Origin: Paenibacillus tyrphae
Lineage (GTDB): Bacteria > Bacillota > Bacilli > Paenibacillales > NBRC-103111
DNA: 64,000 nt
Direction: 5' to 3'
Assembly: GCF_024158745.1 (NCBI RefSeq)
Contig: NZ_JAMZAW010000020.1
Span: 62,001 to 126,000, forward strand
Notes under the pieces: model-generated
Told to the model about the DNA's origin: nothing
What the model saw: the letters and a program-made list of their open reading frames with translations, nothing else
Databases searched by the model: none
Position numbers and translations under genes: made by a program
Part shown: piece after piece, positions 1 through 8,950 of the stretch
Layout: every line of letters begins with the position of its first letter
Numbering within the stretch: position 1 is the stretch's first letter

Positions 1-630
1 GAACATGTACTGCCAATGGGGAAGCACCTTATCTTTCATAAAATTAGAGGTGAATCCTTCGTTTCTCGATGGGGTAGCGGATGAATCGGGTTTTGGACAT
101 GCGGACAAACGGAGGCTGGAACAGCGACTGCTTGTTCAAGACGGCAAGCTTCTATTGCTTGCCAGTTGGATGCTGGAGAAGCTGCGTAACGGCGGTGCAA
201 GCGGAAAGCTTTACAGCGATTCGATTGCGACGATGACGGCGGTCCATTTACTCCGGCACTATACGGCGAGCGTCAATCGGAACTTGAAGTCATCCACGTC
301 GACCAACAAGCAAGTCTCAACAGTCATAGAATACATGCAGATGAATTTGGAAAAAGACATATCCCTTCAAGAACTTGCGATCGTTGCCAATATCAGTTTG
401 TCACATTTGGTTCGGCTTTTTAAAAAGCAAACGGGTATGACGCCTCATCAATATTTGATTCATTTGCGGATCGAGCGTTCCAAGCAGTTCATTCGCTGCG
501 GAAACATGAGTATGAGGGATGTCGCCGCTCAAGTCGGATTTTCCACCAGGCCCACTTCACCAAGTTATTTAAAAGAGTGACCGGATTGACTCCAATGAGT
601 ATGCTTCTGCTTTATGAAATGACACGATAA
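1..630 (+). pseudogene. AraC-family transcriptional regulator, 5'-partial and frameshifted
   Basis: The frame is open from the window edge, so the true start lies upstream. About residues 105-190 form an AraC/XylS double helix-turn-helix (EYMQMNLEKDISLQELA, then SLSHLVRLFKKQTGMTPHQYL, then the start of the second helix pair). After QVGFS the reading frame jumps. The expected DQAHFTKLFKRVTGLTP is encoded in another frame from 547 and ends at a TAA at 628-630. Restoring one base at 545-546 would rejoin the protein, so a single-base deletion (real or a sequencing error) has occurred. As written, the protein loses its second DNA-recognition helix. The N-terminal ligand-binding part is incomplete and gives no clue to the inducer. 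Confidence 0.8.
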
Positions 631-643
631 CGTTAGCCCGAAC

Positions 644-684
644 CGCCGGCGGCAGTGCAATCAATTGCTACCCGGCGTTTTTTT
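644..684 (+). terminator. Intrinsic terminator after the AraC gene
   Basis: CGCCGG at 644-649 pairs with CCGGCG at 672-677 and is followed by a run of seven T residues. It starts 14 bases after the restored stop codon of the AraC-type gene. Confidence 0.65.
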
Positions 685-792
685 ATGGCGATTTTTGACC
701 AAAACCTGCGCATTCCATTCAATATTCAGAGGCAAAGGGGACGCTATACTTGGGGTGTGAGTACGAAAAAATCGAAGAAAGAGGGAAGGGCA

Positions 793-1343
793 ATGGAAGC
801 TGCAAAGCTCGTAAGACAATTTTTGGAACTGGAAGCAAAACAGGATGTCGTGGGGTGGGGGTATTCATGGCCAACGATATTGTCTATGAGATGCCGTTCG
901 GACTGCAGGGCGCTCGCGTCCAGGGCAAAGAAAACCTGATTCAATTGCTGGAGCAGTTTATTGGAAAAGAAAATGGGATGTACTCGTCATGGGACATTTT
1001 CAACATTCGTGTTTACGCGGCCGGCGGAGGCGAAGTGGAACAAGAAATCGTTTTCGCTGAAATGGATAGCAGAGGCATTGTAAAGCAGAACGGGTATGAG
1101 TATACACAATCCTATATCAGCTTGCTGCACGTCATCGACGGACGGATTACCTTGTGGAGGGAGTATTTCAATCCGATTCATCTACTACAGCTCGACAGGA
1201 ATTACAAAATGGCCAGAGCAGCGGAATTGGATGCAGAGGTACGTGTGGTGCGGGTTGCCGAGCTTGCTCCCGAGGCGGCTATTGCTTCCCTGGATGAGTG
1301 GCTATTTTGGGCCCGAACGTTTGTTGGAAGCAGGGCATATTGA
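793..1343 (+). pseudogene. SnoaL-like (NTF2-fold) protein, frameshifted
   Basis: ATG at 793 follows a GAGGGAAGGG ribosome binding site and reads MEAAKLVRQFLELEAKQDVV. The rest of a SnoaL/ketosteroid-isomerase-like domain (FMANDIVYEMPFGLQG ... GRITLWREYFNP) continues in a different frame from about 861. The switch falls in a five-G run at 857-861, and one extra G would give a single protein of about 183 residues. The family holds small hydrolases, cyclases and many proteins of unknown role; the substrate cannot be told here. The homopolymer context makes a sequencing error as likely as a real mutation. The gene lies 62 bp upstream of the TrmB-type regulator and may be co-transcribed with it. 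Confidence 0.65.
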
Positions 1344-1405
1344 CTTTTACAACAAATGGTAGTAGTATTTTGAAATACCCATAAATACAGAAGGGAGGTA
1401 ACCCT

Positions 1406-2185
1406 TTGATTGACGAACTTCGCAAAATCGGTTTGTCGGATCTGGAGGCAAGATGTTACATGGTGCTTCATGAGGAGCCGAAAATATCCGGATATGAGGT
1501 AGCCAAAAAAGTTTCTGTTTCCCGCACAAATGTATATGCTGCACTTCGTTCATTGACTGACAAGGGCATGTGCCGGATGATAGAAACCGAACCTGTTCTG
1601 TATGATGCCGTGCCTATTGAGCAGGTTGTTCGATTGCTGCATACGGAATTTGAACAAACGACGAGATTGCTTCTGGAACAGTTGCACTCGCCCCCGCGGA
1701 CTTCGCCGTCCTTCTATAGTTGGCAAGGGGACAAAGCGATTGAAACCGCGATTCGGCGTTTGGTATCGAATGCAGACAAAAGCATCATCGTCGATATTTG
1801 GTCTGAAGATATTCACTGGGTGGAAGAACCGTTGATGGAAGCGGAGAAACGAGGCCTCGCCGTCACACTGATCTCGATCGGCGAATGCCATGCGCGGCTG
1901 AAGAATGTTCTGGTACACAAACGAAGCGACGATTGGAACAATGCCCTTGCCAGAAAATTCTCCATTCTTTGCGATTCCCGCTCGACCCTGCTTGGCAGTT
2001 TTGGGCATGGGCTCAGACCTACAGTCCTGGAAACCGACCATCCCTCGCTTGTTGAATTGTTGCAAAATACGTTCTATCACGACATCGTTATGGAACAGAT
2101 TGAGCGGGATTTCAGTAAGGAGCTGGCGGAAAAGTACGGGGACCATTACGAACGTATTATTGACTCCTATCGGAAATACTTGTGA
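1406..2185 (+). CDS. TrmB-family transcriptional regulator
   Basis: A 259-residue protein. Residues 1-75 form a winged helix (IGLSDLEARCYMVL, ISGYEVAKKVSVSRTNVYAALRSLTDKGM), the TrmB/Sugar_tran_reg DNA-binding signature. The C-terminal part resembles the PLD-like sensor domain of these regulators. The start is a TTG placed six bases after a perfect GGAGGT (1394-1399); no ATG is better placed. Members usually sense sugars or related small molecules and repress or activate neighbouring genes. The likely neighbour target is the SnoaL-like gene upstream, but this is inference. It ends at a hairpin shared with the convergent DinB gene. Confidence 0.85.
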   Translation: MIDELRKIGLSDLEARCYMVLHEEPKISGYEVAKKVSVSRTNVYAALRSLTDKGMCRMIETEPVLYDAVPIEQVVRLLHTEFEQTTRLLLEQLHSPPRTSPSFYSWQGDKAIETAIRRLVSNADKSIIVDIWSEDIHWVEEPLMEAEKRGLAVTLISIGECHARLKNVLVHKRSDDWNNALARKFSILCDSRSTLLGSFGHGLRPTVLETDHPSLVELLQNTFYHDIVMEQIERDFSKELAEKYGDHYERIIDSYRKYL

Positions 2186-2214
2186 AGGGTGAGTATTTCT
2201 TTTTTTTCGTCCCG

Positions 2215-2265
2215 AAAAAAAAGTCGCAGAGTACCGGCGGTCATGTCGATGCCCTGCGACTTTTT
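2215..2265. terminator. Bidirectional terminator between TrmB and DinB genes
   Basis: AAAAAGTCGCAG (to 2229) pairs with CTGCGACTTTTT (2254-2265). A-rich and T-rich flanks let it work for both converging genes. Confidence 0.85.
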
Positions 2266-2278
2266 GGCGCGTCTTAGT

Positions 2279-2776
2279 TCATTTGCCTTCCTCGTCGGCG
2301 GAGGGACCGTAGAGGCCCGGCACCGGAATATCGAGAAGCCGCAAATAAACCCCGAGCTGTGCCCGATGGTGGACCATGTGGCTTAATCCGAAGGTGCGAA
2401 GCGCGATCGCCCGCGGTTGGCGCAGGATGATATGGTCGCCGTTCCGCAAGGTCCATTCCTCGCCGAGCGTTTTCTCATCGCTTTCGGCTAACAGCTTTTC
2501 AAGCTTGACGACGTTCGCGTCGAATTCCTCCAGCACGTCTTCGCGTCTTTCCAAAGGTTCCCGCCGAAGCGGCACGGTCGAAAGATCGAATTCGGGGTAA
2601 AGAAAAATCGCGACTTGCCAGTTCAGCAGGTTGATCAGGTGCGTGGACAGCCCGCCCAACGTCATCGATTTCACGTGCGGCTTCCACGTCATATGCTCCT
2701 CGGGCAAGCGCTCCAGGATGCGGCGCGTAGTGGCCAGCTCATGCATGGCGTCTCCGACGATCAGTTGTTTCACCAT
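2279..2776 (-). CDS. DinB-family protein
   Basis: A 165-residue protein with the four-helix DinB/YfiT-like fold. It contains the N-terminal helix ending HLINLLNW, and late in the chain the motif LSHMVHHRAQLGVYLRLLDIPVPGLYGP. Metal-binding His positions typical of the family are visible (H in THLIN, and the HH pair of MVHHRAQ). Family members include metal-dependent thiol S-transferases, but most Bacillota copies have no assigned reaction. The gene is single and converges on the TrmB gene. A purine-rich ribosome binding site precedes the ATG. Confidence 0.85.
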   Translation of the reverse strand: MVKQLIVGDAMHELATTRRILERLPEEHMTWKPHVKSMTLGGLSTHLINLLNWQVAIFLYPEFDLSTVPLRREPLERREDVLEEFDANVVKLEKLLAESDEKTLGEEWTLRNGDHIILRQPRAIALRTFGLSHMVHHRAQLGVYLRLLDIPVPGLYGPSADEEGK

Positions 2777-2853
2777 AGATTCCCTCTCCTTCCTTATATG
2801 GCTAGCATACTATAAACTCGGTCGAGTGGAAAGGCTTGTCTCGGTCGTTAAGT

Positions 2854-2875
2854 TTACATAATAATTATTACGTAA
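2854..2875. promoter_or_regulatory. 22-bp near-perfect palindrome, candidate operator
   Basis: The left arm TTACATAATAA and right arm TTATTACGTAA form a dyad with one mismatched pair. It lies in the roughly 300-bp gap between the divergent DinB gene and the leucine operon, about 80 bp upstream of the start codon of the former and 208 bp upstream of the latter. Its size suits a TetR- or MarR-type dimer. The regulator is not known. Confidence 0.5.
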
Positions 2876-2977
2876 TCTAAAAACGAAGTTCGGAAAATAC
2901 TGCGTGCAATGACATAGGTGGATTTTAGGATACGAATTGTATCGCCAGCCAACAAAACCAACGTGGCTATATTTTTT

Positions 2978-3006
2978 TTGCATAGTTTCTATGCACAATA
3001 TATATT
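2978..3006 (+). promoter_or_regulatory. Candidate promoter of the leucine-catabolism operon with overlapping dyad
   Basis: TTGCAT (2978-2983) and TATATT (3001-3006) are spaced by 17 bases, a good sigma-A match. TGCATAG-TTT-CTATGCA (2979-2995) is a perfect 7-bp dyad lying over the -35 box and spacer, as expected for a repressor operator. The E1-alpha start codon is 77 bases downstream of the -10 box. No other clear promoter was seen in 2777-3082. Confidence 0.5.
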
Positions 3007-3082
3007 TCACGATTGGAATGACGGTATGTAAAAATAAAGGAAACCGCAATATGCAGCGGCACCATTGTCGGAGGGATACGAT

Positions 3083-4096
3083 ATGAATGAAACCGGAAAC
3101 GGTCAAGTCAAGAACCGGCACCAAGCATTAGGGTTATCGGATCAGCAGGTTCTTGAAATGTATCAGCATATGGTTTTGGCGCGAAAAGTAGATGAACGGA
3201 TGTGGCTTCTGAATCGTGCGGGAAAGATCCCTTTTCTCGTTTCTTGCCAAGGTCATGAAGCGGCACAGGTAGGAGCGGCTTATGCGCTGGATCCAACGAA
3301 AGATTTTCTTTGTCCGTATTATCGGGACATGGGAATGGTCATTGTATTCGGGATGACGGCAAAGGAATTGATGCTTTCCGCTTTTGCCAAGGCGGGAGAT
3401 CCGAACAGCGGCGGACGCCAAATGCCAGGGCATTATGGGAGTAAACGATTGAACATCCTTACGGGGTCCAGCGTCGTAACAAGTCAAGTGCCGCATGCTG
3501 TTGGAATCGCTTTATCTGGAAGTATAGAAGGGGAAAAGTTTGTCGTGTTAACGGCCTTCGGGGAAGGGGCCAGCAATCAAGGGGAGTTTCACGAAGCGGC
3601 AAACTTTGCCGGGGTGCACAAGCTGCCTGTCATTTTCTTCTGCGAGAATAACAAGTATGCCATTTCTGTCCCCTATTCCAAGCAGGCGGCTTGTGAAAGT
3701 ATCGCGGATCGGGCAAAAGGTTACGGCTTTCCCGGCATCAGTGTGGATGGCAATGATCCCTTGGAAGTATATAAGGTCACGAAAGAGGCGGCCGATCGGG
3801 CCAAAAGAGGAGAAGGGCCAACGCTGATCGAGGTGGTCGTCTATCGTTTAGTTCCTCATTCAAGCGACGACGATGATCGAACCTACCGTTCCCGCGAAGA
3901 AGTGGAAGAAGCCAGGAAGAAGGACCCGCTCGTATCCTTCGGCCATTATCTTAAAGATTTGGAGATATTGGACGAACATCAAGAAAAGGAAATCCATGAC
4001 CGGATGCTCACGGAAGTCGATGGGGCCACGGAATATGCGGAGAATGCCCCGGATTCGGCTCCGGAAGATGCCCTTAAACACGTTTATGCAGAATAG
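3083..4096 (+). CDS. bkdAA: Branched-chain 2-oxoacid dehydrogenase E1 component, alpha subunit
   Basis: With E1-beta it decarboxylates branched-chain 2-oxoacids using thiamine diphosphate and passes the acyl group to lipoyl-E2. The protein has 337 residues from the ATG at 3083. That start has GGAGGG seven bases upstream, whereas the longer frame from TTG 3067 has none. The ThDP/Mg motif appears as GEGASNQGEF at residues 160-169 with ENNKYAIS following; GEG for GDG is what I recall for Bacillus BkdAA. The phosphorylation-loop-like region HYGSKRLNILTGSS is present. It is the first gene of a nine-gene operon, 12 bp ahead of E1-beta. The downstream genes point to isovaleryl-CoA, and hence leucine, as the main route, although Bkd enzymes also accept the valine and isoleucine 2-oxoacids. 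Confidence 0.93.
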   Translation: MNETGNGQVKNRHQALGLSDQQVLEMYQHMVLARKVDERMWLLNRAGKIPFLVSCQGHEAAQVGAAYALDPTKDFLCPYYRDMGMVIVFGMTAKELMLSAFAKAGDPNSGGRQMPGHYGSKRLNILTGSSVVTSQVPHAVGIALSGSIEGEKFVVLTAFGEGASNQGEFHEAANFAGVHKLPVIFFCENNKYAISVPYSKQAACESIADRAKGYGFPGISVDGNDPLEVYKVTKEAADRAKRGEGPTLIEVVVYRLVPHSSDDDDRTYRSREEVEEARKKDPLVSFGHYLKDLEILDEHQEKEIHDRMLTEVDGATEYAENAPDSAPEDALKHVYAE

Positions 4097-4108
4097 GGGG
4101 AGTGAGAA

Positions 4109-5092
4109 ATGGCCGTGATTTCCTATCTTGATGCAGTGAGCCAAGCTCTTCGGGAGGAAATGCAGCGAGATCCGAGGGTATTCGTATTAGGAGAAGACGT
4201 CGGGCTACGCGGGGGTGTGTTTCGGGTTACACAGGGATTCTATGAGGAATTTGGCGAACAACGGGTTATCGATACGCCGCTATCGGAAGCGGCCATTGTC
4301 GGTGTATCGGTTGGGGCAGCCGCTTACGGATTAAGGCCTGTAGCCGAAATTCAGTTTGCCGAGTATATCATGCCTGCCGTCAACCAAATTGTGAATGAAG
4401 CTGCCAAAATGAGATACCGCTCGAACGGGGATTGGAACTGTCCCTTGGTCATTCGTGCCCCTTACGGAGGGGGAGTTCACGGCGCCCTTTATCATTCGCA
4501 AAGCGTCGAAGCCATGTTTTGCAATATTCCCGGGTTAAAAGTGGTCACACCTTCCACGCCTTATGATGCCAAAGGACTGCTAAAAGCAGCCATCCGCGAT
4601 GAAGATCCCGTTCTTTTCTTTGAACATAAGCGATGTTATCGGTCGATCAAAGGAGAAGTGCCGGACTCGGATTACATGGTTCCCATCGGGAAGTCGGATA
4701 TTAAGCGGCAAGGAGAAGACCTTACGGTTATTTCTTACGGACTTGCCTTGCATTTTGCGTTGGAAGCGGCAGAAAAGCTTTCCCGGGAAGGATACAGCGC
4801 TCACATTCTGGATTTGCGCACCCTCTATCCTTTGGATAAGGAATCGATTGTAGAGGCTGCCCGTAAAACCGGTAAAGTGTTAATTATTCATGAAGACAAC
4901 AAAGAGGGCGGCGTTGGGGCGGAAGTTGCAGCTGTGCTCGCAGAGGAATGCCTTTTTGAATTGGATGCCCCGATCAAACGCCTTTGCGGTCCGGATGTCC
5001 CCGCTATGCCATATAGTAAGCCAATGGAGAAATTCTTCATGCTCAATCCGGATAAAGTATATCAGGCCATGAAACAATTGGCCGAATTTTGA
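4109..5092 (+). CDS. bkdAB: Branched-chain 2-oxoacid dehydrogenase E1 component, beta subunit
   Basis: A 327-residue transketolase-type subunit with the expected blocks VFVLGEDVGLRGGVFR, DTPLSEAAIVG, QFAEYIMPAVNQIVNEAAKMRYRS and a C-terminal transketolase domain (VISYGLALHFALEAAE). Length and layout match Bacillus BkdAB. It pairs with the alpha subunit to build the E1 heterotetramer. The ATG at 4109 follows a GGGGGAGTGAG ribosome binding site that overlaps the end of the alpha gene. The E2 gene begins 18 bp downstream. Confidence 0.94.
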   Translation: MAVISYLDAVSQALREEMQRDPRVFVLGEDVGLRGGVFRVTQGFYEEFGEQRVIDTPLSEAAIVGVSVGAAAYGLRPVAEIQFAEYIMPAVNQIVNEAAKMRYRSNGDWNCPLVIRAPYGGGVHGALYHSQSVEAMFCNIPGLKVVTPSTPYDAKGLLKAAIRDEDPVLFFEHKRCYRSIKGEVPDSDYMVPIGKSDIKRQGEDLTVISYGLALHFALEAAEKLSREGYSAHILDLRTLYPLDKESIVEAARKTGKVLIIHEDNKEGGVGAEVAAVLAEECLFELDAPIKRLCGPDVPAMPYSKPMEKFFMLNPDKVYQAMKQLAEF

Positions 5093-5110
5093 TCCGATCG
5101 GGAGGAGAGT

Positions 5111-6403
5111 ATGGCCGAGAACATTGTTATGCCCCAGTTAGGGGAAAGTGTAACAGAAGGAACCATCTCCAAGTGGCTCGTCAACATCGGGGACAAAATC
5201 AAAAAATACGAGCCCGTATGCGAAGTGATTACCGATAAAGTGAATGCGGAGGTTCCTTCTACTTTTAGCGGCACGATATCCGAAATTGTCGTTCAAGAAA
5301 GCGAAACGGTACCGGTGGGAGCTTTGATCTGCCGTATTGCGGTGGAAGAGCAAGCGAGCACGCCGGTTGAATCCAAGACGCCAGCCGCCGCTCAAGATCA
5401 AGGAGCCGATGATGTGACAGCGCAGGCAGCCATGAGCCCGCGCTATTCGCCGGCTGTGCTTAAACTGGCGCAAGAAAACAACCTGGATCTTTCCCGTATG
5501 GAAGGATCAGGCGCTGCCGGACGCATCACCAGAAAAGACATCTTGGAGATTTTGCAAGGAAAGAGGCAGGCTGTAGCCGCTCCCGTTCCAAAAGCAGAAC
5601 CTCCATCTCCGTCTAAGCCGTCCCAACCGGTAGAATCGGCCCGCGAAATTCCGAAACCGTCCGGTTCGGTTGAGGCCTTGTCTGCCGTCCATTTTCCGTC
5701 AAATCAAGCCGACGAGACGATTCCGGTTACCGCTATCCGCAGAACGATTGCCGAACGAATGGTAAAAAGCAAGCAGGAGATCCCCCACGCTTGGCTTATG
5801 GTCGAATGCGATGTCACCAATCTGGTACGTTATCGGGACCGGATCAAAGAGGAGTTTAAGCAAAAAGAAGGCATCCATTTAACTTATTTGCCATTCTTTA
5901 TCAAGTCGGTTGTAGAAGCCCTGAAGGAATTCCCCATCTTAAATTCGCAGTGGGCAAACGATCACATGATCGTCAAAAAAGCGGTTCATCTCTCGATTGC
6001 CGTCGCCACCGATCAAGCGCTATTCGTTCCCGTCATTAAGAACGCCGACCAAAAAAGCATTTTCGGCCTTGCCAAAGCCATAGACGAATTGGTCAAGAAG
6101 GCGAGGGACGGCAAGTTAGCACTGGAGGATATTACCGGCGGAACGTTTACCGTCAATAACACAGGCTCTTTCGGCTCCGTCCTTTCAGCTCCCATCATCA
6201 ATCCTCCGCAAGTGGCCATTCTAAGCGTCGAAGCCATCGTAAAACGTCCGATCGTCATAAATAACATGATTGCCGTCCGCGATATGATGAACATTTGTCT
6301 TTCCTTGGATCACCGGGTGTTGGACGGTCTTGTGTGCGGCCGCTTCTTGAAGAGAGTCAAGCAAAAGATTGAAGGCTATGGCATGGAAACCGGACTCTAT
6401 TAA
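5111..6403 (+). CDS. bkdB: Dihydrolipoyl acyltransferase E2 of branched-chain 2-oxoacid dehydrogenase
   Basis: A 430-residue protein in the standard E2 order. One lipoyl domain spans about 1-76, with the lipoylated Lys43 in ITDKVNAEVP. A peripheral-subunit-binding domain spans about 108-148 (MSPRYSPAVLKLAQENNLD ... GRITRKDI). An Ala/Pro-rich linker follows, then the acyltransferase core from about 200 with the catalytic SLDHRVLDG (His401). It moves the branched acyl group from E1 to CoA. The DKVNAE sequence round the lipoyl lysine suits 2-oxoacid E2s of the branched-chain type. No E3 (lipoamide dehydrogenase) gene lies nearby, so E3 must be shared with another complex. Confidence 0.93.
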   Translation: MAENIVMPQLGESVTEGTISKWLVNIGDKIKKYEPVCEVITDKVNAEVPSTFSGTISEIVVQESETVPVGALICRIAVEEQASTPVESKTPAAAQDQGADDVTAQAAMSPRYSPAVLKLAQENNLDLSRMEGSGAAGRITRKDILEILQGKRQAVAAPVPKAEPPSPSKPSQPVESAREIPKPSGSVEALSAVHFPSNQADETIPVTAIRRTIAERMVKSKQEIPHAWLMVECDVTNLVRYRDRIKEEFKQKEGIHLTYLPFFIKSVVEALKEFPILNSQWANDHMIVKKAVHLSIAVATDQALFVPVIKNADQKSIFGLAKAIDELVKKARDGKLALEDITGGTFTVNNTGSFGSVLSAPIINPPQVAILSVEAIVKRPIVINNMIAVRDMMNICLSLDHRVLDGLVCGRFLKRVKQKIEGYGMETGLY

Positions 6404-6438
6404 CAACTCAGAATGTTTAAGTTAGGGGCGATGAAATC

Positions 6439-7578
6439 ATGCACTTTGATTTAAGCGAAGAGCAAGCGTTGATCAAGAAGATGATGTGCGATTTTGCGGA
6501 AGGCGAGGTGGCTCCGGGCGCAGATGAACGGGATCGTACAAAGCAATTTCCGGAGGATGTTTTCGATAAATTAACGAAGCTGGGGGTCATGGGCCTGCCT
6601 TTTCCCGAACAATATGGCGGCGGGGGAGCCGATACCATAAGCTTTGCTATCGCGGTAGAAGAATTAAGCCGGGTATGCGCCTCCACAGGGATCACGTATT
6701 CCGCCCATATTTCGTTAGGCGGGGCGCCCATCCATTTATTCGGAACGCACGAGCAAAAGGAAAAATACTTAATCCCCCTTTGTACAGGAGAATACTTGGG
6801 CGCGTTTGGACTGACGGAACCGAACGCAGGTTCCGATGCAGGCGGAACCCAAACGACAGCGAAGCGGCAAGGGGATCAGTGGATTATTTCCGGTTCCAAA
6901 TGCTTTATTACCAATGCAAGCTTTGCCAAAAACCTGGCGCTCACAGCCGTAACGGATCGCTCCAAAGGGACGGATGGAATCAGTGCGTTTATCGTGCCTA
7001 CAGATGCGCCGGGCTTTACGGTCACCAGCAATTACGAAAAGATGGGTCTTCACGCCTCGAATACAACGGAGTTGGTTTTGGACAATGTAGCCGTTCCCAA
7101 AGAAAATCTCTTAGGGAAAGAAGGAAACGGATTCAAGCAATTTTTAGCTACGCTTGACGGTGGGAGAATCGGGATCGGAGCCATGGCGGTCGGGATCGCC
7201 CAAGGGGCTTACGAAAAATCGCTCCAATATGCCAAAGTAAGAAAACAATTTGGCCATAGCTTATCCGCCTTTCAAGCCATCCAATTCAAACTGGCCGACA
7301 TGGCCATGACGATTGAAGTGGCACGCAACATGGTGTATAAAGCGGCCTGGCTAAAAGATCAAGGAAGAGGCTTCAAGAAAGAAGCGGCGATGGCCAAATT
7401 ATTCGCTTCGGAAATGTGCATGAAGGTGTGCGATCAAGCCGTTCAGATCCATGGCGGGTATGGCTATATGAAGGAATACCAGGTGGAGCGGTTCTTCCGG
7501 GACGCCAAGCTTTTGGAGATCGGGGAAGGCACTTCGGAAATCCAACGTATGGTGATTGCACGTCAGATCGGCTGTTAA
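6439..7578 (+). CDS. yngJ: Acyl-CoA dehydrogenase, probably isovaleryl-CoA dehydrogenase
   Basis: A 379-residue FAD enzyme with the two family signatures AFGLTEPNAGSDAGGTQTT and QIHGGYGYMKEYQVERFFRD. It would convert isovaleryl-CoA to 3-methylcrotonyl-CoA, passing electrons to ETF. The C-terminal catalytic-base position is EIGEGTSEIQ (Glu363), the place used by short- and medium-chain dehydrogenases. Vertebrate isovaleryl-CoA dehydrogenase uses another position. The assignment to isovaleryl-CoA therefore rests on operon context: E2 upstream and methylcrotonyl-CoA carboxylase genes downstream, as in the B. subtilis yng operon. Confidence 0.88.
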   Translation: MHFDLSEEQALIKKMMCDFAEGEVAPGADERDRTKQFPEDVFDKLTKLGVMGLPFPEQYGGGGADTISFAIAVEELSRVCASTGITYSAHISLGGAPIHLFGTHEQKEKYLIPLCTGEYLGAFGLTEPNAGSDAGGTQTTAKRQGDQWIISGSKCFITNASFAKNLALTAVTDRSKGTDGISAFIVPTDAPGFTVTSNYEKMGLHASNTTELVLDNVAVPKENLLGKEGNGFKQFLATLDGGRIGIGAMAVGIAQGAYEKSLQYAKVRKQFGHSLSAFQAIQFKLADMAMTIEVARNMVYKAAWLKDQGRGFKKEAAMAKLFASEMCMKVCDQAVQIHGGYGYMKEYQVERFFRDAKLLEIGEGTSEIQRMVIARQIGC

Positions 7579-7592
7579 AGGGGATGGATTCT

Positions 7593-8933
7593 ATGTTCAA
7601 GAAGATTCTAATCGCCAACCGGGGGGAAATTGCCTCCCGGGTGATCCGTACTTGCAAATCGCTGGGTATTGCCACCGTCTGCATCTACTCGGAAGCGGAT
7701 AAGGAGGCCCCTCATGTCAAGATGGCAGATGAGGTCTACAGGGTGGGAGGTCCCAAAGTAGCGGAGAGCTACTTGAATATCGATAAAATTTTGGAAATCG
7801 CCCATCTTTCCAACGCGGACGCGATTCACCCCGGATACGGCCTTCTCTCGGAAAATGCCGAATTTGCCCGCCGCTGCGAGGAAGCCGGTATCGTATTCAT
7901 CGGTCCGTCGGCGGACGTCATCTCCCGCATGGGCAGTAAAATTGAAGCCCGGAGTATCATGGAAAAGGCAGGTGTGCCTGTCGTCCCCGGCATTTCCTAT
8001 CCGTTAGCGGATGCGGAAGAAGCGGTACGGACAGCCAGCCGTATCGGCTATCCGGTCATGCTCAAGGCTTCGGCCGGCGGTGGCGGGATCGGCATGCAGA
8101 TCGTTCGCAGCGAATCGGAAATTCAGAAAGCATTTGAAGGGAACCGGAAGCGCGCCACAGATTTCTTCGGAGATGGGGCCATGTATATAGAGAAGGTTGT
8201 GGAAAATCCCCGGCACATCGAAATTCAGATTTTGGCCGATTCCTACGGGAATACCGTCTATTTATGGGAACGGGAATGTTCCATTCAGCGCCGCCATCAA
8301 AAAGTAGTGGAGGAGGCTCCTTCCACCTATTTGGATGAACTCACACGCAGCAAAATGGGAGAAGCGGCGGTAAGGGCGGCTCAATCCATCGGATACCGGA
8401 ATGCAGGAACCATCGAGTTTTTAGTTGACGGGAACAAAAATTTCTATTTCCTTGAAATGAATACTCGTCTACAGGTCGAGCATACGATTACAGAAGAGAT
8501 TACCGGCTTGGACTTGGTTGCAGAGCAACTGCGAATTGCGGCCGGACATTCCTTGAATTTCAGCCAATCCGATGTGGAACGCGACGGTCATGCGATTGAA
8601 GTGCGGATTTACGCGGAAGATCCGAAGACGTTCTTCCCATCTCCGGGAACAATTACGAAGTTTGCCATACCCGAAGGACCGGGAATCCGCCATGAGCTGG
8701 CTGTACATGAGGGCTCCGTGGTCACGCCTTTCTATGATCCGATGATTGCCAAGCTCGTGGTCAAAGGGAAGGATCGAGACGCGGCGATTGACCGGCTTCA
8801 AGAGGCGTTAGCCCATTATCAGGTTCAGGGAATCAAAACAAACATCCCGATGCTGCAAGAAGTCATCGCGCATCCCGCATTCCGTTTAGGCGATACATCA
8901 ACGGGTTTCGTCGATAAGTATTTACGATCGTAA
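7593..8933 (+). CDS. Biotin carboxylase subunit, 3-methylcrotonyl-CoA carboxylase type
   Basis: A 446-residue AccC-like enzyme starting MFKKILIANRGEIASRVIRT. It has the ATP-grasp glycine loop (MLKASAGGGGIGMQIV), the RRHQKVVEEAPS and MNTRLQVEHTITEEITG signatures, and the C-terminal biotin-carboxylase cap. It carboxylates the biotin of the carrier encoded next door. ATG 7593 has AAAGGGG nine bases upstream; the in-frame ATG at 7584 is too close to that site, and still longer versions overlap the dehydrogenase gene. Unlike plant and animal MCC-alpha, the carrier domain is a separate tiny gene, as in the B. subtilis yng locus. Confidence 0.92.
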   Translation: MFKKILIANRGEIASRVIRTCKSLGIATVCIYSEADKEAPHVKMADEVYRVGGPKVAESYLNIDKILEIAHLSNADAIHPGYGLLSENAEFARRCEEAGIVFIGPSADVISRMGSKIEARSIMEKAGVPVVPGISYPLADAEEAVRTASRIGYPVMLKASAGGGGIGMQIVRSESEIQKAFEGNRKRATDFFGDGAMYIEKVVENPRHIEIQILADSYGNTVYLWERECSIQRRHQKVVEEAPSTYLDELTRSKMGEAAVRAAQSIGYRNAGTIEFLVDGNKNFYFLEMNTRLQVEHTITEEITGLDLVAEQLRIAAGHSLNFSQSDVERDGHAIEVRIYAEDPKTFFPSPGTITKFAIPEGPGIRHELAVHEGSVVTPFYDPMIAKLVVKGKDRDAAIDRLQEALAHYQVQGIKTNIPMLQEVIAHPAFRLGDTSTGFVDKYLRS

Positions 8934-8950
8934 AACAGGAGGTTATTCAG

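Noticed and set aside
3065..3082. Upstream TTG-initiated extension of E1-alpha
   Set aside because: No ribosome binding site precedes it and the GGAGGG for ATG 3083 lies inside it.
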